A stretch of DNA of 38,753 nucleotides, taken from Deltaproteobacteria bacterium. Its GTDB lineage: Bacteria; Desulfobacterota; Desulfobacteria; Desulfobacterales; ETH-SRB1. Below the pieces are notes generated by a model that saw nothing but the letters and a program-made list of their open reading frames with translations, had not been told where the DNA came from and did no database searches. The stretch covers positions 1 to 38,753 of the forward strand of contig JAFCZU010000002.1 of NCBI GenBank assembly GCA_019314185.1. The letters run 5' to 3'. A program made the position numbers and the translations under genes. Shown piece by piece: positions 25,041 through 33,784 of this stretch; position 1 is the stretch's first letter, and each line of letters opens with the position of its first letter.

Positions 25041-25661
25041 CTATCGGTGTGCTTCTATCTCTTTCAAAATTTCCGGAGCTACTTCATAACCAAGCTCAAC
25101 CGCTTGATCGCAATGTTTGATTGCCAGATCATATTCTTTATTCTTAAGATAGGCTATTGCGAGGTTATTGTGTGCGATAGGAAAAGAAGGTCCCAGTTCC
25201 AAAGCTTTAAGATTTGTTATAATACTCTCTTTAATCAACCCTTTCATCAAATAAGCATTCGCCAGTGTAGCATAAGCCTGCAAGAATTTGGAATTATATA
25301 CAATAGCCTTTTGAAGCGACTTGATGGCATCATCGATATTGCCCATCTGAAGCTGCACAAAACCTATGTTTCCATAACCTTCAGAAAATCCGGCCCTTAC
25401 CTTGGTTGCATGTTGGTTATACGCAAGACAACCGTCAAGATCTTCGCGCTGCAAACAAAGTCCGCCCAACTGCACATATGCTTCAGCAAAATTTGGGCTG
25501 CAATCGATTGCAGCCTGAAGCTCATTTTCAGCCTCATCATATTCTTTAACACCCAAAAGAGCAACAGCAAGGTTGTAATGGGATGTACCGCATTCAGAAT
25601 TTGAAGCTAACGCGTCTCTCATTTTAGCAATATATTCTTTCGCATTTTTTACTTTTTGCAT
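25041..25661 (-). CDS. TPR-repeat protein
   Basis: This 206-residue soluble protein is made almost entirely of five tetratricopeptide repeats starting near residue 27 (TSHYNLAVALLGVKEYDEAE, AEAYVQLGGLCLQREDLDG, SEGYGNIGFVQLQMGNIDDA, LQAYATLANAYLMKGLIKES, PIAHNNLAIAYLKNKEYDLA). No signal peptide is seen, so it is cytoplasmic. It lies downstream of the YcaO gene on the same strand, separated by the (AACT)n tract. E. coli YcaO carries a TPR-like C-terminal domain in one chain, so a YcaO/TPR partnership is plausible here as two proteins. This is inference. Confidence 0.85.
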   Translation of the reverse strand: MQKVKNAKEYIAKMRDALASNSECGTSHYNLAVALLGVKEYDEAENELQAAIDCSPNFAEAYVQLGGLCLQREDLDGCLAYNQHATKVRAGFSEGYGNIGFVQLQMGNIDDAIKSLQKAIVYNSKFLQAYATLANAYLMKGLIKESIITNLKALELGPSFPIAHNNLAIAYLKNKEYDLAIKHCDQAVELGYEVAPEILKEIEAHR

Positions 25662-25739
25662 AATTATATCCTTAATAGAGTTATAAATGAACTAAAGTTG
25701 AAAAATCCGCCTTTGATTTAAACAATTTTGACTTTAACC

Positions 25740-25794
<55 letters not shown>

Positions 25795-25890
25795 TGGATG
25801 TTTCAAAGGCCTCAATAAGTATTAGTTAGTTTTTGGGGGTTATTATGAAGCTATCCTGATGTCAAGAAAAAAAAGGATTGTCATGACCTG

Positions 25891-27204
25891 TTATTTAAAA
25901 AAGCTTTGCATTATATTCCTGAATCTTGCTCCACGCCATGCAGAAGACGGTCTTGTTGCTTCAGATACGAGAATATCCTGGCTCAAGAAGGGTAAAAAGT
26001 CAGAACTTCTTGGAACAATTACTCTTACTACTGGAAAATTTAATAATGGATGGGTGTGATCGAGTATTATGCAATCAGTATTTAACAGTTTGCATATCTT
26101 TTTGATTTCTTCAATCTCGCCAAAAATATCCTTGATTTTCTTGTTTCTGTAAACTCCAATTTCTCCTTGCTCAAGAAATGAAATATCTTTTGGAGAAATA
26201 CCACATTTCATTAACAGATAATAATTGTTAACATGAGATCGATGGACAAGCGGTTTATCCAATTGTGGACGAGAAGCCAATAGAGTTTCGCGGCCCTGCA
26301 TGCTTTCCGTAAAACATCTTGTCAGGCCTTCCTCCAGATTGAAAGATGCACCTGGTATCAGTATTTTATGTTCCATGCGATCAGCAGGCAAATTGTGATT
26401 GATAAACAAGACGCCTATACATGGCAACAGTCCGTCAAAAGAAAGATCCTTAATCATTACATCAACATTTTTTCTCTGATAAAATTCAATCATCTCTTTT
26501 ATGACATTATTGTCAACAGAGTCCAAATCGATTGATGGAACTGTTTTCTCAGGTTTAATTATCTGTATTTGGGCATGACGTTCAAATATTTCACATGAAG
26601 CCTGAATCATTGCCTCTTCGATGGTATTTCCTGCTGCCATCCCGTTAGAAGCATGAATATATGCGACAAAATTGACTGGAATTTTTATTGTTTTTTCATA
26701 AACTATTGAAAAACCGTCAACCCAATGTCCGGCCATCTCGCTGTTTTTAATATGCTCAATATCTTCATCCGTTAAATGAGTTTCGTTTGCCAGGAGATCT
26801 TCTATTCTAAGAACATTTTCTCCCAAATCATCCTGATGGGCATGTACATATCCCTCCATCCATTCAAAATTAAGAAATCTATTGGTTTCATCATTGTAAA
26901 TAGCCGGGATATTAAACCTCACCCGTTCTTCAAAGACCGGATAGAAGAGTCCGGCGCTAAGACGTTCAGCCAGTTCAGCATATGCGCTGGCCTCTGCAAG
27001 TTCAGGGGTAATGCCTTTTCCATTACAGACTATTTTTATTGAATCAATCCATATTCGCCCCCAGTATATGTTGTCTGAGACTTGAAAGGCGGAATATTCA
27101 ACATCGAGATGCAATTTTCGCAGCCCGTCCTTTATTCTTCTGATTGTATTGGACGGAAGATCACATTTACCGTATTTATTTCTGACGCAATTCTGAAATT
27201 TCAT
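25891..27204 (-). CDS. YcaO-family ATP-dependent cyclodehydratase/thioamidase-like protein
   Basis: This 437-residue protein has the YcaO ATP-binding motifs in order: GITPELAEASAYAELAERL (about 83-101, A-x-x-E-x-x-E-R), GMAAGNTIEEAMIQASCEIFER (about 189-210) and LTRCFTESMQGRETLL (about 313, Q-x-R). The C-terminal PVVRVIVPRSSDFLPF is also typical. YcaO enzymes activate backbone amides with ATP, making azolines, thioamides or amidines on peptides and proteins. No cyclodehydratase partner or obvious Cys/Ser/Thr-rich precursor is nearby. The substrate is unknown; a protein target, as in S12- or McrA-type modification, is possible. It is divergent from the small gene at 27470 and upstream of the TPR, kinase-like and dsrAB genes. 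Confidence 0.9.
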   Translation of the reverse strand: MKFQNCVRNKYGKCDLPSNTIRRIKDGLRKLHLDVEYSAFQVSDNIYWGRIWIDSIKIVCNGKGITPELAEASAYAELAERLSAGLFYPVFEERVRFNIPAIYNDETNRFLNFEWMEGYVHAHQDDLGENVLRIEDLLANETHLTDEDIEHIKNSEMAGHWVDGFSIVYEKTIKIPVNFVAYIHASNGMAAGNTIEEAMIQASCEIFERHAQIQIIKPEKTVPSIDLDSVDNNVIKEMIEFYQRKNVDVMIKDLSFDGLLPCIGVLFINHNLPADRMEHKILIPGASFNLEEGLTRCFTESMQGRETLLASRPQLDKPLVHRSHVNNYYLLMKCGISPKDISFLEQGEIGVYRNKKIKDIFGEIEEIKKICKLLNTDCIILDHTHPLLNFPVVRVIVPRSSDFLPFLSQDILVSEATRPSSAWRGARFRNIMQSFFK

Positions 27205-27368
27205 TTAAAACTGTTACTCCTTGGCTGAATAAAAAAATATTATTACCACATTAGCTATTCAATACACAAGATATAAACGACGTAAAATTCAAAACCAATT
27301 GCCTGTGACGACATCACTTCTGATTGAATACATGCTATATCAAATCTTTATAGATTATAAGAAGACTC

Positions 27369-27397
27369 TTGACAGAAATCAAAAATTTTAATATGAA
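27369..27397 (+). promoter_or_regulatory. Candidate sigma-70 promoter of the small gene and dapA
   Basis: TTGACA (27369-27374), a 17-base spacer, then TATGAA (27392-27397). It is about 72 bases upstream of the next start codon, with AT-rich flanks. It is a good match to consensus. Confidence 0.55.
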
Positions 27398-27469
27398 AAT
27401 CATCGTTCCCCAAAGCTTTTGTTAATCAAAAAAACAGAAGTTTTTTAACATTAAACAGGAGGTAATCAG

Positions 27470-27802
27470 ATGGCGGATTTTTACATTAATATTTTCTTGG
27501 ATGATGAAAAACTAAAGAAAATTGAAGATGCTGGATTGTCCGGTGAGATTAAGGAAATAGACGGCAAAAAGGCGATTCAGGTGGAAGTTTCAAAGAAAGA
27601 GAAAAAGAAGCTCGTAAAGGGGTTCCCTGATTTAACCTTTGACGATTCAAATGCATGTGTGCTCCCTGAAGCAGGAGAAAGCATACTCTTAGGTATTATC
27701 CTGGAAATGGGAATGTTAGATGTCATGAAAGTCGCTATAATTAAGCTTTACAACCCTCTTACAGGTAGAAGTATTGAGGGAAGAGGCACCGGCGGCAGGT
27801 AA
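27470..27802 (+). CDS. Small conserved-looking protein of unknown function
   Basis: This is a 110-residue protein. The first 65 residues are charged and alternate strand/helix (INIFLDDEKLKKIEDAGLSG). A hydrophobic segment (ESILLGIILEMGMLDVMKVA) follows, and it ends in a Gly/Arg-rich tail (SIEGRGTGGR). An ideal ribosome binding site (AGGAGGT) and a candidate promoter precede it. It ends 14 bases before the DapA-family gene, so they form one transcript. I do not recognise the family. Confidence 0.75.
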   Translation: MADFYINIFLDDEKLKKIEDAGLSGEIKEIDGKKAIQVEVSKKEKKKLVKGFPDLTFDDSNACVLPEAGESILLGIILEMGMLDVMKVAIIKLYNPLTGRSIEGRGTGGR

Positions 27803-27816
27803 TTATAGGAGATGTT

Positions 27817-28851
27817 ATGTATAAAGGATGTTTTACTGCGCTTGCAACACCATTTATTAATGATACCGTTGATTATGAAGGTCTTGAAAAACTTGCGGAT
27901 TTCCAGATAAAAAACGGAATCACCGGAATCCTGGCAGTTGGGACTACAGGTGAAAGCCCGACTTTGACATGGGATGAACATAACAAGATCATTGAAGATG
28001 TGGTGAAAACAACACGGGGAAAATGTATTTGCATAGCTGGAACCGGAAGCAACAACACAAAAGAAACGCTTGAATCATCAAGGCATGCTGTTAATGCTGG
28101 AGCTGAAGCTTTATTGCTTGTAGATCCATATTATAATGGGCCAAGCTCTCTTGAGATACGTCGAGAATATGTTGCGCCTGTTGCCGGCGCCTTCCCCAAC
28201 GTGCAGATTATTCCTTATATAATTCCAGGCAGAACCGGCGCACAGTTACTTCCGGAAGACATTGCAATTCTTAAGCAGGACTTTGATAATGTTAACATGG
28301 TAAAAGAAGCTACAGGAAGCATTGAAAACATGAAACACACAAGAACATGTTGCGGAGCGGATTTTACCATACTTTCCGGTGATGACGGCCTGACTTTTGG
28401 AATGATGACAGACCCGGGGATAATGGCATCAGGTGTTATTTCCGTTGTTTCGAATGTTGCTCCCGGACCTGTTACAGAAATGGTCAAGCTGCTTGAACAG
28501 GGGAATCAGGCTGAAGCCAAAGAGATATTATCCGCTCTTGAACCTCTTTTCGAGCTTGTAACAATTAAGACAAAGGAAAAAACTACCTATGGAGAGGTTG
28601 TATGCAGAGCTAGAAATCCACTTGGCATCAAGACTCTTATGTCAGTTCTTGGCATGCTTTCAGGAAGCTGCAGACAGCCTCTGGGTAAAATGACAAAAAA
28701 TGGGCTGGAAAAGGTTATTGAAACAGCGCGAAAAGTGCAATCCAATAATCCTGAAATATTTAAGCCTGTATCCGATTTCTTCGGTGTTGATATAGATGAA
28801 CGTTTGAACAGTCTTTCAAGTAGGAAAGGCTTGTGCTACGAAAAATATTAG
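27817..28851 (+). CDS. Dihydrodipicolinate synthase family aldolase (DapA-like)
   Basis: This 344-residue protein carries the DapA-family active-site set: GTTGES near residue 44, the Tyr in IIPYIIPGRTG near 134, and the Schiff-base Lys in NMVKEATGS near 163. GSGDD-like LSGDDGLTFGMM follows. DapA condenses pyruvate with aspartate semialdehyde in lysine/diaminopimelate synthesis. This protein is about 50 residues longer than standard DapA (about 290), with a C-terminal extension, so it may be a paralog with another aldehyde substrate. AGGAGA precedes the ATG. It is co-transcribed with the small unknown gene and followed by a terminator. Confidence 0.85.
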   Translation: MYKGCFTALATPFINDTVDYEGLEKLADFQIKNGITGILAVGTTGESPTLTWDEHNKIIEDVVKTTRGKCICIAGTGSNNTKETLESSRHAVNAGAEALLLVDPYYNGPSSLEIRREYVAPVAGAFPNVQIIPYIIPGRTGAQLLPEDIAILKQDFDNVNMVKEATGSIENMKHTRTCCGADFTILSGDDGLTFGMMTDPGIMASGVISVVSNVAPGPVTEMVKLLEQGNQAEAKEILSALEPLFELVTIKTKEKTTYGEVVCRARNPLGIKTLMSVLGMLSGSCRQPLGKMTKNGLEKVIETARKVQSNNPEIFKPVSDFFGVDIDERLNSLSSRKGLCYEKY

Positions 28852-28861
28852 AGTGAAATTG

Positions 28862-28909
28862 TGATGCATGATATCGGAAGCCTGATTTTCCGGTATCAAG
28901 CATCATTTT
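28862..28909 (+). terminator. Likely rho-independent terminator after the DapA-like gene
   Basis: TGATGC...GATATCGGAA pairs with TTCCGGTATC...GCATCA with small internal loops, followed by TTTTATTGTCTTATT. It lies between convergent genes. Three ATTGTCTT-like units follow. Confidence 0.65.
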
Positions 28910-28929
28910 ATTGTCTTATTGTCTTATTG

Positions 28930-29751
28930 TCATGAAGTTTTCTTTGCAATTGCAGCGTTTTCTTTCATTTCAAACTGATCTTCACTTCCGCCCTTAAAAA
29001 AAAGCGATTTCAACCAGTTAATTCCAAATTCCAGACGGGCAATTTCGTTTTCTTTTATCTTTCTCACAGTTTCATCATCAATTTTATATCTATCCAGAAA
29101 TGAACTCTCAAAGATAAATTCTTTAAATTTATCTGTATTATAACTTGCCAGAAAAAACATCTTCTTGCTCTGTTCCGTTAACATTACATTTTTCGGAAAG
29201 GATCTCTTTCTGACAACCAGGTCGGTCCAGCCGGCGTTTATCTCGTCGTGGACATCAACCCCCTGATCCTTGCGCCATTCACGAACTGTCCATTCCTTAT
29301 TTTCTTCAAAACCAAGGCAGTGAGGTTCATGAACAAAAAAATAGAATCCTTTATCGTCCGCCCCTTCTTTGTGGCTGAGAGAAGCAACGCCGAGCGGATA
29401 ATAACGGCATGTGGTAGGTCTATCTTCATAAATAATACACCCTTCCTTTTTGACAAATGGACATAATTTCTTTCCTGAATCAGACGAATCATCATCTAAA
29501 AGTTTTAATGTTACAACAGGAAGATCTGTTTTTTCTAAAAGCCGCAGATCAGTATAAATGGCTAAAAATTCTTCCGATGAAAGATTTAGACGATTCTTTA
29601 GCCTGATAATGTCATAAGGTGTTAGTATAATATTAATATCTCTGCAACATTTGGTAAAACATTTTATGTCTTTATGACATTTGAACTTAAACTTGCTGTC
29701 AAGTGTAAGTCTGACAGGCTCTATGCCGGTTATTGTATTGGGTAAGTCCAT
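28930..29751 (-). CDS. YkgJ-family cysteine-cluster (zinc/iron-binding) protein
   Basis: This 273-residue protein has an N-terminal YkgJ cluster: CHKDIKCFTKCC at about residues 24-35, then CPFVKKEGC and CRYYPLG further on. These cysteines bind a metal or Fe-S cluster in the YkgJ (PF03692) family, whose role is unknown. The C-terminal 120 residues are helical and not recognisable. AAGGAAG precedes the ATG. It is transcribed convergently to the DapA-like gene. Confidence 0.85.
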   Translation of the reverse strand: MDLPNTITGIEPVRLTLDSKFKFKCHKDIKCFTKCCRDINIILTPYDIIRLKNRLNLSSEEFLAIYTDLRLLEKTDLPVVTLKLLDDDSSDSGKKLCPFVKKEGCIIYEDRPTTCRYYPLGVASLSHKEGADDKGFYFFVHEPHCLGFEENKEWTVREWRKDQGVDVHDEINAGWTDLVVRKRSFPKNVMLTEQSKKMFFLASYNTDKFKEFIFESSFLDRYKIDDETVRKIKENEIARLEFGINWLKSLFFKGGSEDQFEMKENAAIAKKTS

Positions 29752-29976
29752 AGTCTTTTCTTCCTTTCATTGTATCGTGTCTGATGAATTCGTAAAAAGT
29801 TCAAAAAATGCTGTCTGTAAAACAGATTAAGCGCTAAGCACTTAATATAACAGTTAAATGCTTTATCTTGACCCTTGATGGATGCGACTTGTAAACTATT
29901 AGCCGTTTTCATAACAGGTTTTTTTTTTTGATATATCTTAATTCATAGTCAAATTGTTTGGCTTGCTTCTTAATGT

Positions 29977-30270
29977 CTCAAGTTTCGCACCCTTGATTTC
30001 TATCAATATCAAGACGGTAAGGGTTGAAAATAACATTTTTACAGCAAAATCATTTGCTTATATTTTGTAAGCAGCAACCTGTGCGGCATACATTATGATC
30101 AGGCGCAAAGGAGATATAACATATTTAATTTAACGATGTATTAAGCATTAATCTTATATTAATTGATTGGCGCCGTTGTAAAAAACACAGGCAGTATATT
30201 TCGGTTTAAAATTTATTTTTAGCCCTTGCCGTCTAACGCTTTGGCTAAATTAAAGGGTGCGAAACTTGAG
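29977..30270. mobile_element. MITE-like element with long CTCAAGTTTCGCACCCTT inverted ends
   Basis: The left end CTCAAGTTTCGCACCCTTGA (29977) and the right end AAGGGTGCGAAACTTGAG (to 30270) are inverted repeats. Weaker inverted similarity extends about 65 bases inward (GACGGTAAGGGTTGAAAATAA versus GACGGCAAGGGCTAAAAATAA). The right 180 bases recur inverted at 2146-2327. No transposase is inside. Confidence 0.85.
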
Positions 30271-30430
30271 TTAAACCGTTGCTCATAATAATCTTGTCCT
30301 ATATTTTTATACCCCGGTCCATTTTTTAGCATATTATAAATAATACGGGCAAGACGGAAATTGCAACCTAAAACTGACTCCCTTCAGCAACCCAATTGTA
30401 CCTTGATTCACCATCAAAAAAAGTAAAAAA

Positions 30431-30497
30431 CCTCGTTGATCCTGAGGAATCAGGGTGATAGAGTTATTTTAGCAAACAAAAACTATCATCAACGAGG
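30431..30497. repeat. CCTCGTTGAT inverted repeat in the IS leader
   Basis: CCTCGTTGAT (about 30431-30440) and ATCAACGAGG (about 30488-30497) flank the short leader just before the transposase start. The left copy may be the IS end. The pair could also bind the transposase and autoregulate it. Confidence 0.55.
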
Positions 30498-30507
30498 TGT
30501 AAGTATT

Positions 30508-31263
30508 ATGGCACAAGGCATTTTTCCTTTCAAGTATGAAACTGAAAAAAGCACAACAGGGATAACAGCTCTGGCTGGTCTTCCAGTGTATCTGGATTTG
30601 GCTGAGGTAATAGGGTTAAGCAAATCGATAGAAAAACATTTAAAAGTACGCAAAGGCGGACAGGGCTGGACTGACAGCCAGATCGTGCTTTCTCTTGTAC
30701 TGCTGAATCTTGCGGGAGGAGACTGTGTTGATGATATAAAGAAGCTTGAGGCAGACGATGGATTCTGTGAAGTACTGAAAAAGGCTGAAGTGCATGGTTT
30801 AAGGCGAAAAGTCAGAAGGGCATTATTGCGTCGCTGGCGTAAAGAGAAAACACGTGCGGTTCCCTCTGCATCATCAATATTTCGTTATTTGGCAAAATTT
30901 CATGATATAGAGCAGGAAAAACAAAGACAGCATGGTAAAGCATTTATCCCAGCGCCAAACGAGCATTTAAAAGGCTTCGCAAAGATTAATAAAGAATTGG
31001 CGGCATTTTCAGGTTTCCAAGATTCAGGAAGTACAGCGACTCTGGATATGGACGCTACGCTTGTAGCTACGAATAAGATTGACGCATTATTCAGCTATAA
31101 AGGATATAAAGCATATCAACCGCTTAACACCTGGTGGTTTGAGCAGGGTATTATTTTGCATACAGAATTTCGAGACGGCAATGTACCGGCAGGTTTTGAA
31201 CAGCTTCGGGTGTTTAAGGATGCTTTGGACTGTTTGCCGGAAGAGGTAAATATTTGGTTATAA
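30508..31263 (+). pseudogene. Truncated IS1380-family-like transposase
   Basis: From ATG 30508 (ribosome binding site GAGGTG) 251 residues are encoded. MAQGIFPFKYETEKSTTGIT, VLSLVLLNLAGGDCVDDIKKL and SASSIFRYLAKFHD match the N-terminal half of IS1380-type DDE transposases. TLDMDATLVATNK provides the first catalytic Asp. The frame stops at PEEVNIWL, where full-length relatives continue for about 200 more residues with the remaining catalytic residues. It is therefore 3'-deleted and inactive. An ATG at 30436 in frame is within the inverted repeat and is unlikely as start. Confidence 0.8.
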
Positions 31264-31430
31264 ATATTATTTAAATGGGATTTGAAAGAGAAATTTGGAG
31301 TGATTAAACTGATGAAATATATAATAGCCGATAAAGAATTTGAATGCTGGTGGTGGCAAGCTTATAGAAACGGGTTTGCCAGCGGCAACTTTATCAGTTT
31401 GATTTAAACAACAAATAAAAAAAACTTATC

Positions 31431-31468
31431 AAGACCGTGAGCAAAATCCGAAGCTCACGGTCTTTTTT
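31431..31468 (+). terminator. Rho-independent terminator 1 after the IS remnant
   Basis: AAGACCGTGAGC and GCTCACGGTCTT form a perfect 12-base stem followed by TTTT. It lies 170 bases after the broken transposase. Confidence 0.85.
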
Positions 31469-31474
31469 GTTGAC

Positions 31475-31507
31475 AAAGGGCCGTGGAATTTTTCACGGCC
31501 CTTTTTT
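31475..31507 (+). terminator. Rho-independent terminator 2, in tandem
   Basis: AAAGGGCCGTG and CACGGCCCTTT form an 11-base stem with a T-run, 6 bases after the first terminator. The pair would insulate the trp genes from upstream transcription. With A- and T-runs on both sides it may act in both directions. Confidence 0.8.
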
Positions 31508-31573
31508 ATGGTATTGTTAAAACTTGGTTTTTCACCACAGAGAGGATACAGAAAAAAACTAATATTTTACTGT

Positions 31574-31702
31574 TGATGGCTAAGTAAAAAGCTTCATATA
31601 CAATGCGTAGTGATTTTTCAGGATCGAAAGCATACATATAGTATGTTGAGAGTCTGAAAAATCACTGCAACGCAATAGATGAGACTTTTTACGACGCCCT
31701 CA
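31574..31702. repeat. MITE-like inverted-repeat element, family A copy 3 (inverted, shortened)
   Basis: This is an inverted relative of 5238-5400. It contains AGTGATTTTTCAGGATCGAA and TCTGAAAAATCACTGCAACG and ends ACTTTTTACGACGCCCTC. About 35 bases of one arm are missing. It lies directly upstream of trpE, 18 bases from the ATG, so the trpE promoter must be within or before it. Confidence 0.85.
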
Positions 31703-31719
31703 ATTAAAAGGAAATAAAA

Positions 31720-33234
31720 ATGATTATAAAACAATTTCCGGACAAAGCTCAATTCCACAAGCTGGCGAAGAAAAACAATGTGATTCCTGTTTGCGTTGAA
31801 ATACTTGCAGATACGGAAACTCCTGTTTCACTTTTAAAGAAAATCTATAAAAATAAAGGCCCTGTCTTTCTCTTCGAGAGTGTTGAAGGTGGTGAGCGGT
31901 GGGGAAGATACAGTTTTTTAAGCGGATCAGCTCGCTATCATATTCGTGTATATACACATTTTGTGGAAATAGAGGAAAAAGATGGTTCCATCAAACAGAT
32001 TTCTCATAACGGAGATCCGCTAAGTGTTTTGAGAAATTTTATGAGCCGGTTTATACCGGCCGATGTTCAGGGTCTTCCCAGGTTCTGGGGAGGAATGGTG
32101 GGTTATCTATCCTATGAAACAGTTTCCTTTTTTGAAACTGTTCCAAACAAATGGCCTGAGGAAAAGCCGCTTGCCTGTTTTATGGTACCTGATCAGCTCC
32201 TTGTTTTTGATAATATCCGCAACACACTTCTTGTAATTGATACTACTTTTTTAGATAAGGATATTGATTATGATATTGAGGTTGCGTTTGAATCCGCAAA
32301 TATTCGTATAGAATCCATGCTTCAGATAATCGGCCGGCCATTGCCTGAAAATGATTACAATAAAGCTCAAACAGAGTATAGCCTTACACCTTTGTGTGAA
32401 GATGATATTTATAGAGCTCATGTAAAGAGGATAATTGAGTATATCCGGGCAGGCGATGTTATACAGACTGTCGTTTCCCAGCCTTTTGTATGCGAATCTT
32501 CTCCGGATCTCTGGTCTCTTTATCGTGCGCAGAGATATATAAATCCGTCGCCGTATCTTTATTTTATGCATCTTGATGATATGGCGCTTGTGGGCTCTTC
32601 ACCCGAAACCATGGTCAGGCTGGAGAACAGGGTTGCAACGCTGCGTCCTATTGCCGGTACGCGGCCGAGAGGAAAAAACGAGCAGGAAGACAGAGTGCTT
32701 GCAGATGAACTGCTTTGCGATGAAAAAGAGAGGGCAGAACATCTAATGCTTGTGGATCTGGGACGGAATGATTTGGGCAGAGTAGCGGAAACAGGTACGG
32801 TCCAGGTGACTGATATGATGGTTGTGGAACGGTATTCCCATGTTATGCATCTCGTTTCCAATATCTGCTGTGATCTTCGGTCAGATTGTGATGCATGGAG
32901 TCTTCTTGCAGCCACATTTCCTGCCGGAACTTTATCCGGCGCTCCCAAGGTCAGGGCCATGGAAATTATCGCCGAGCTTGAAAAAGAGCCCCGTGGCCCA
33001 TACGGAGGTGCTGTCGGGTATATTTCATTTAATGGGAATATGGATATGGCTATTACAATCAGAACAGCCTGTATTGAAAACGGGCGGCTGACTGTTCGGG
33101 CAGGAGCCGGAATAGTTGCGGATTCTGATCCGGAACGTGAACGGGTAGAAACAGTCAATAAAGCAATGGCAATAGAGAAGGCTCTGGAGCTTGTGCAAGG
33201 AAAAGGGAGGAAAAGAAATGATATTGATGATTGA
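31720..33234 (+). CDS. trpE: Anthranilate synthase component I
   Basis: This is a 504-residue TrpE. The N-terminal regulatory region has FLFESVEGGERWGRYSFLS, the tryptophan-binding LLES-like segment, so feedback inhibition is likely. The catalytic domain has RPIAGTRPRGKNEQED, LLCDEKERAEHLMLVDLGRN, FPAGTLSGAPKVRAMEII and GGAVGYISFNGNMDMAITIR. It converts chorismate and ammonia to anthranilate with TrpG. AAAAGGAAAT precedes the ATG. It overlaps trpG by 17 bases. Confidence 0.97.
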   Translation: MIIKQFPDKAQFHKLAKKNNVIPVCVEILADTETPVSLLKKIYKNKGPVFLFESVEGGERWGRYSFLSGSARYHIRVYTHFVEIEEKDGSIKQISHNGDPLSVLRNFMSRFIPADVQGLPRFWGGMVGYLSYETVSFFETVPNKWPEEKPLACFMVPDQLLVFDNIRNTLLVIDTTFLDKDIDYDIEVAFESANIRIESMLQIIGRPLPENDYNKAQTEYSLTPLCEDDIYRAHVKRIIEYIRAGDVIQTVVSQPFVCESSPDLWSLYRAQRYINPSPYLYFMHLDDMALVGSSPETMVRLENRVATLRPIAGTRPRGKNEQEDRVLADELLCDEKERAEHLMLVDLGRNDLGRVAETGTVQVTDMMVVERYSHVMHLVSNICCDLRSDCDAWSLLAATFPAGTLSGAPKVRAMEIIAELEKEPRGPYGGAVGYISFNGNMDMAITIRTACIENGRLTVRAGAGIVADSDPERERVETVNKAMAIEKALELVQGKGRKRNDIDD

Positions 33235-33784
33235 TAACTATGATTCGTTTACTTATAATCTGGTGCAATATATCGAGCAAATTGGTGCGCATGTCAAGGT
33301 TGTACGAAACGATGCCGCTTCCATTGAAGACGTTATTTCATGGAATCCATCAGCAATTATTATTTCCCCAGGGCCGGGCCGTCCTGAATCCGCAGGCATA
33401 ACCCTTTCAGTAATCAAGCGTTTTTCCGGGCAGATTCCCATTCTTGGTGTATGCTTGGGGCACCAGTCCATTGCGGTTGTTTTTGGCGGTCATGTGGTTC
33501 CAGCGAAACAAATAATGCATGGCAAAACATCTAAAATATACGCAGATGGGAAATCGTTGTATGAGGGAATCCGCAATCCGTTTCAAGCTATGCGTTATCA
33601 TTCACTCGCTGTATCACGAGATAATCTTCCTGACTGCCTGGAAATAACCTCTGAATCAGATGATGGCGAAATTATGGGTCTCCGACACCGTCAGCATTTG
33701 ACCGAAGGGATTCAGTTCCATCCGGAATCTATTATGACTCCGGTAGGTAAACGGATTTTAAGAAATTTTTTGCAACAGACGTAA
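33218..33784 (+). CDS. trpG: Anthranilate synthase component II (glutamine amidotransferase)
   Basis: This 188-residue class I amidotransferase starts MILMIDNYDSFTYNLVQYIE. The nucleophile Cys is in ILGVCLGHQSIA, and the His/Glu pair is in IQFHPESIMT. A TTDG-like region (HGKTSKIYADG) is present. It supplies ammonia to TrpE. ATG 33218 follows GGGAGG inside the trpE 3' end; the longer frame to 33191 lacks support. It is not fused to trpD. About 1.3 kb separates it from trpD. Confidence 0.96.
   Translation: MILMIDNYDSFTYNLVQYIEQIGAHVKVVRNDAASIEDVISWNPSAIIISPGPGRPESAGITLSVIKRFSGQIPILGVCLGHQSIAVVFGGHVVPAKQIMHGKTSKIYADGKSLYEGIRNPFQAMRYHSLAVSRDNLPDCLEITSESDDGEIMGLRHRQHLTEGIQFHPESIMTPVGKRILRNFLQQT

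Larger units (their letters stand above)
29752..30507. other. Mobile-element-rich intergenic region
   Basis: The region contains a solitary repeat end, TGATGAATTCGTAAAAAGTT (29782-29801), the full element at 29977-30270 and the left part of an IS. There is no gene of its own. Confidence 0.7.

Noticed and set aside
27470..27802. Classical azole/azoline RiPP precursor for the YcaO enzyme
   Set aside because: It has few Cys/Ser/Thr residues, no leader/core division, and no cyclodehydratase partner, protease or transporter nearby.
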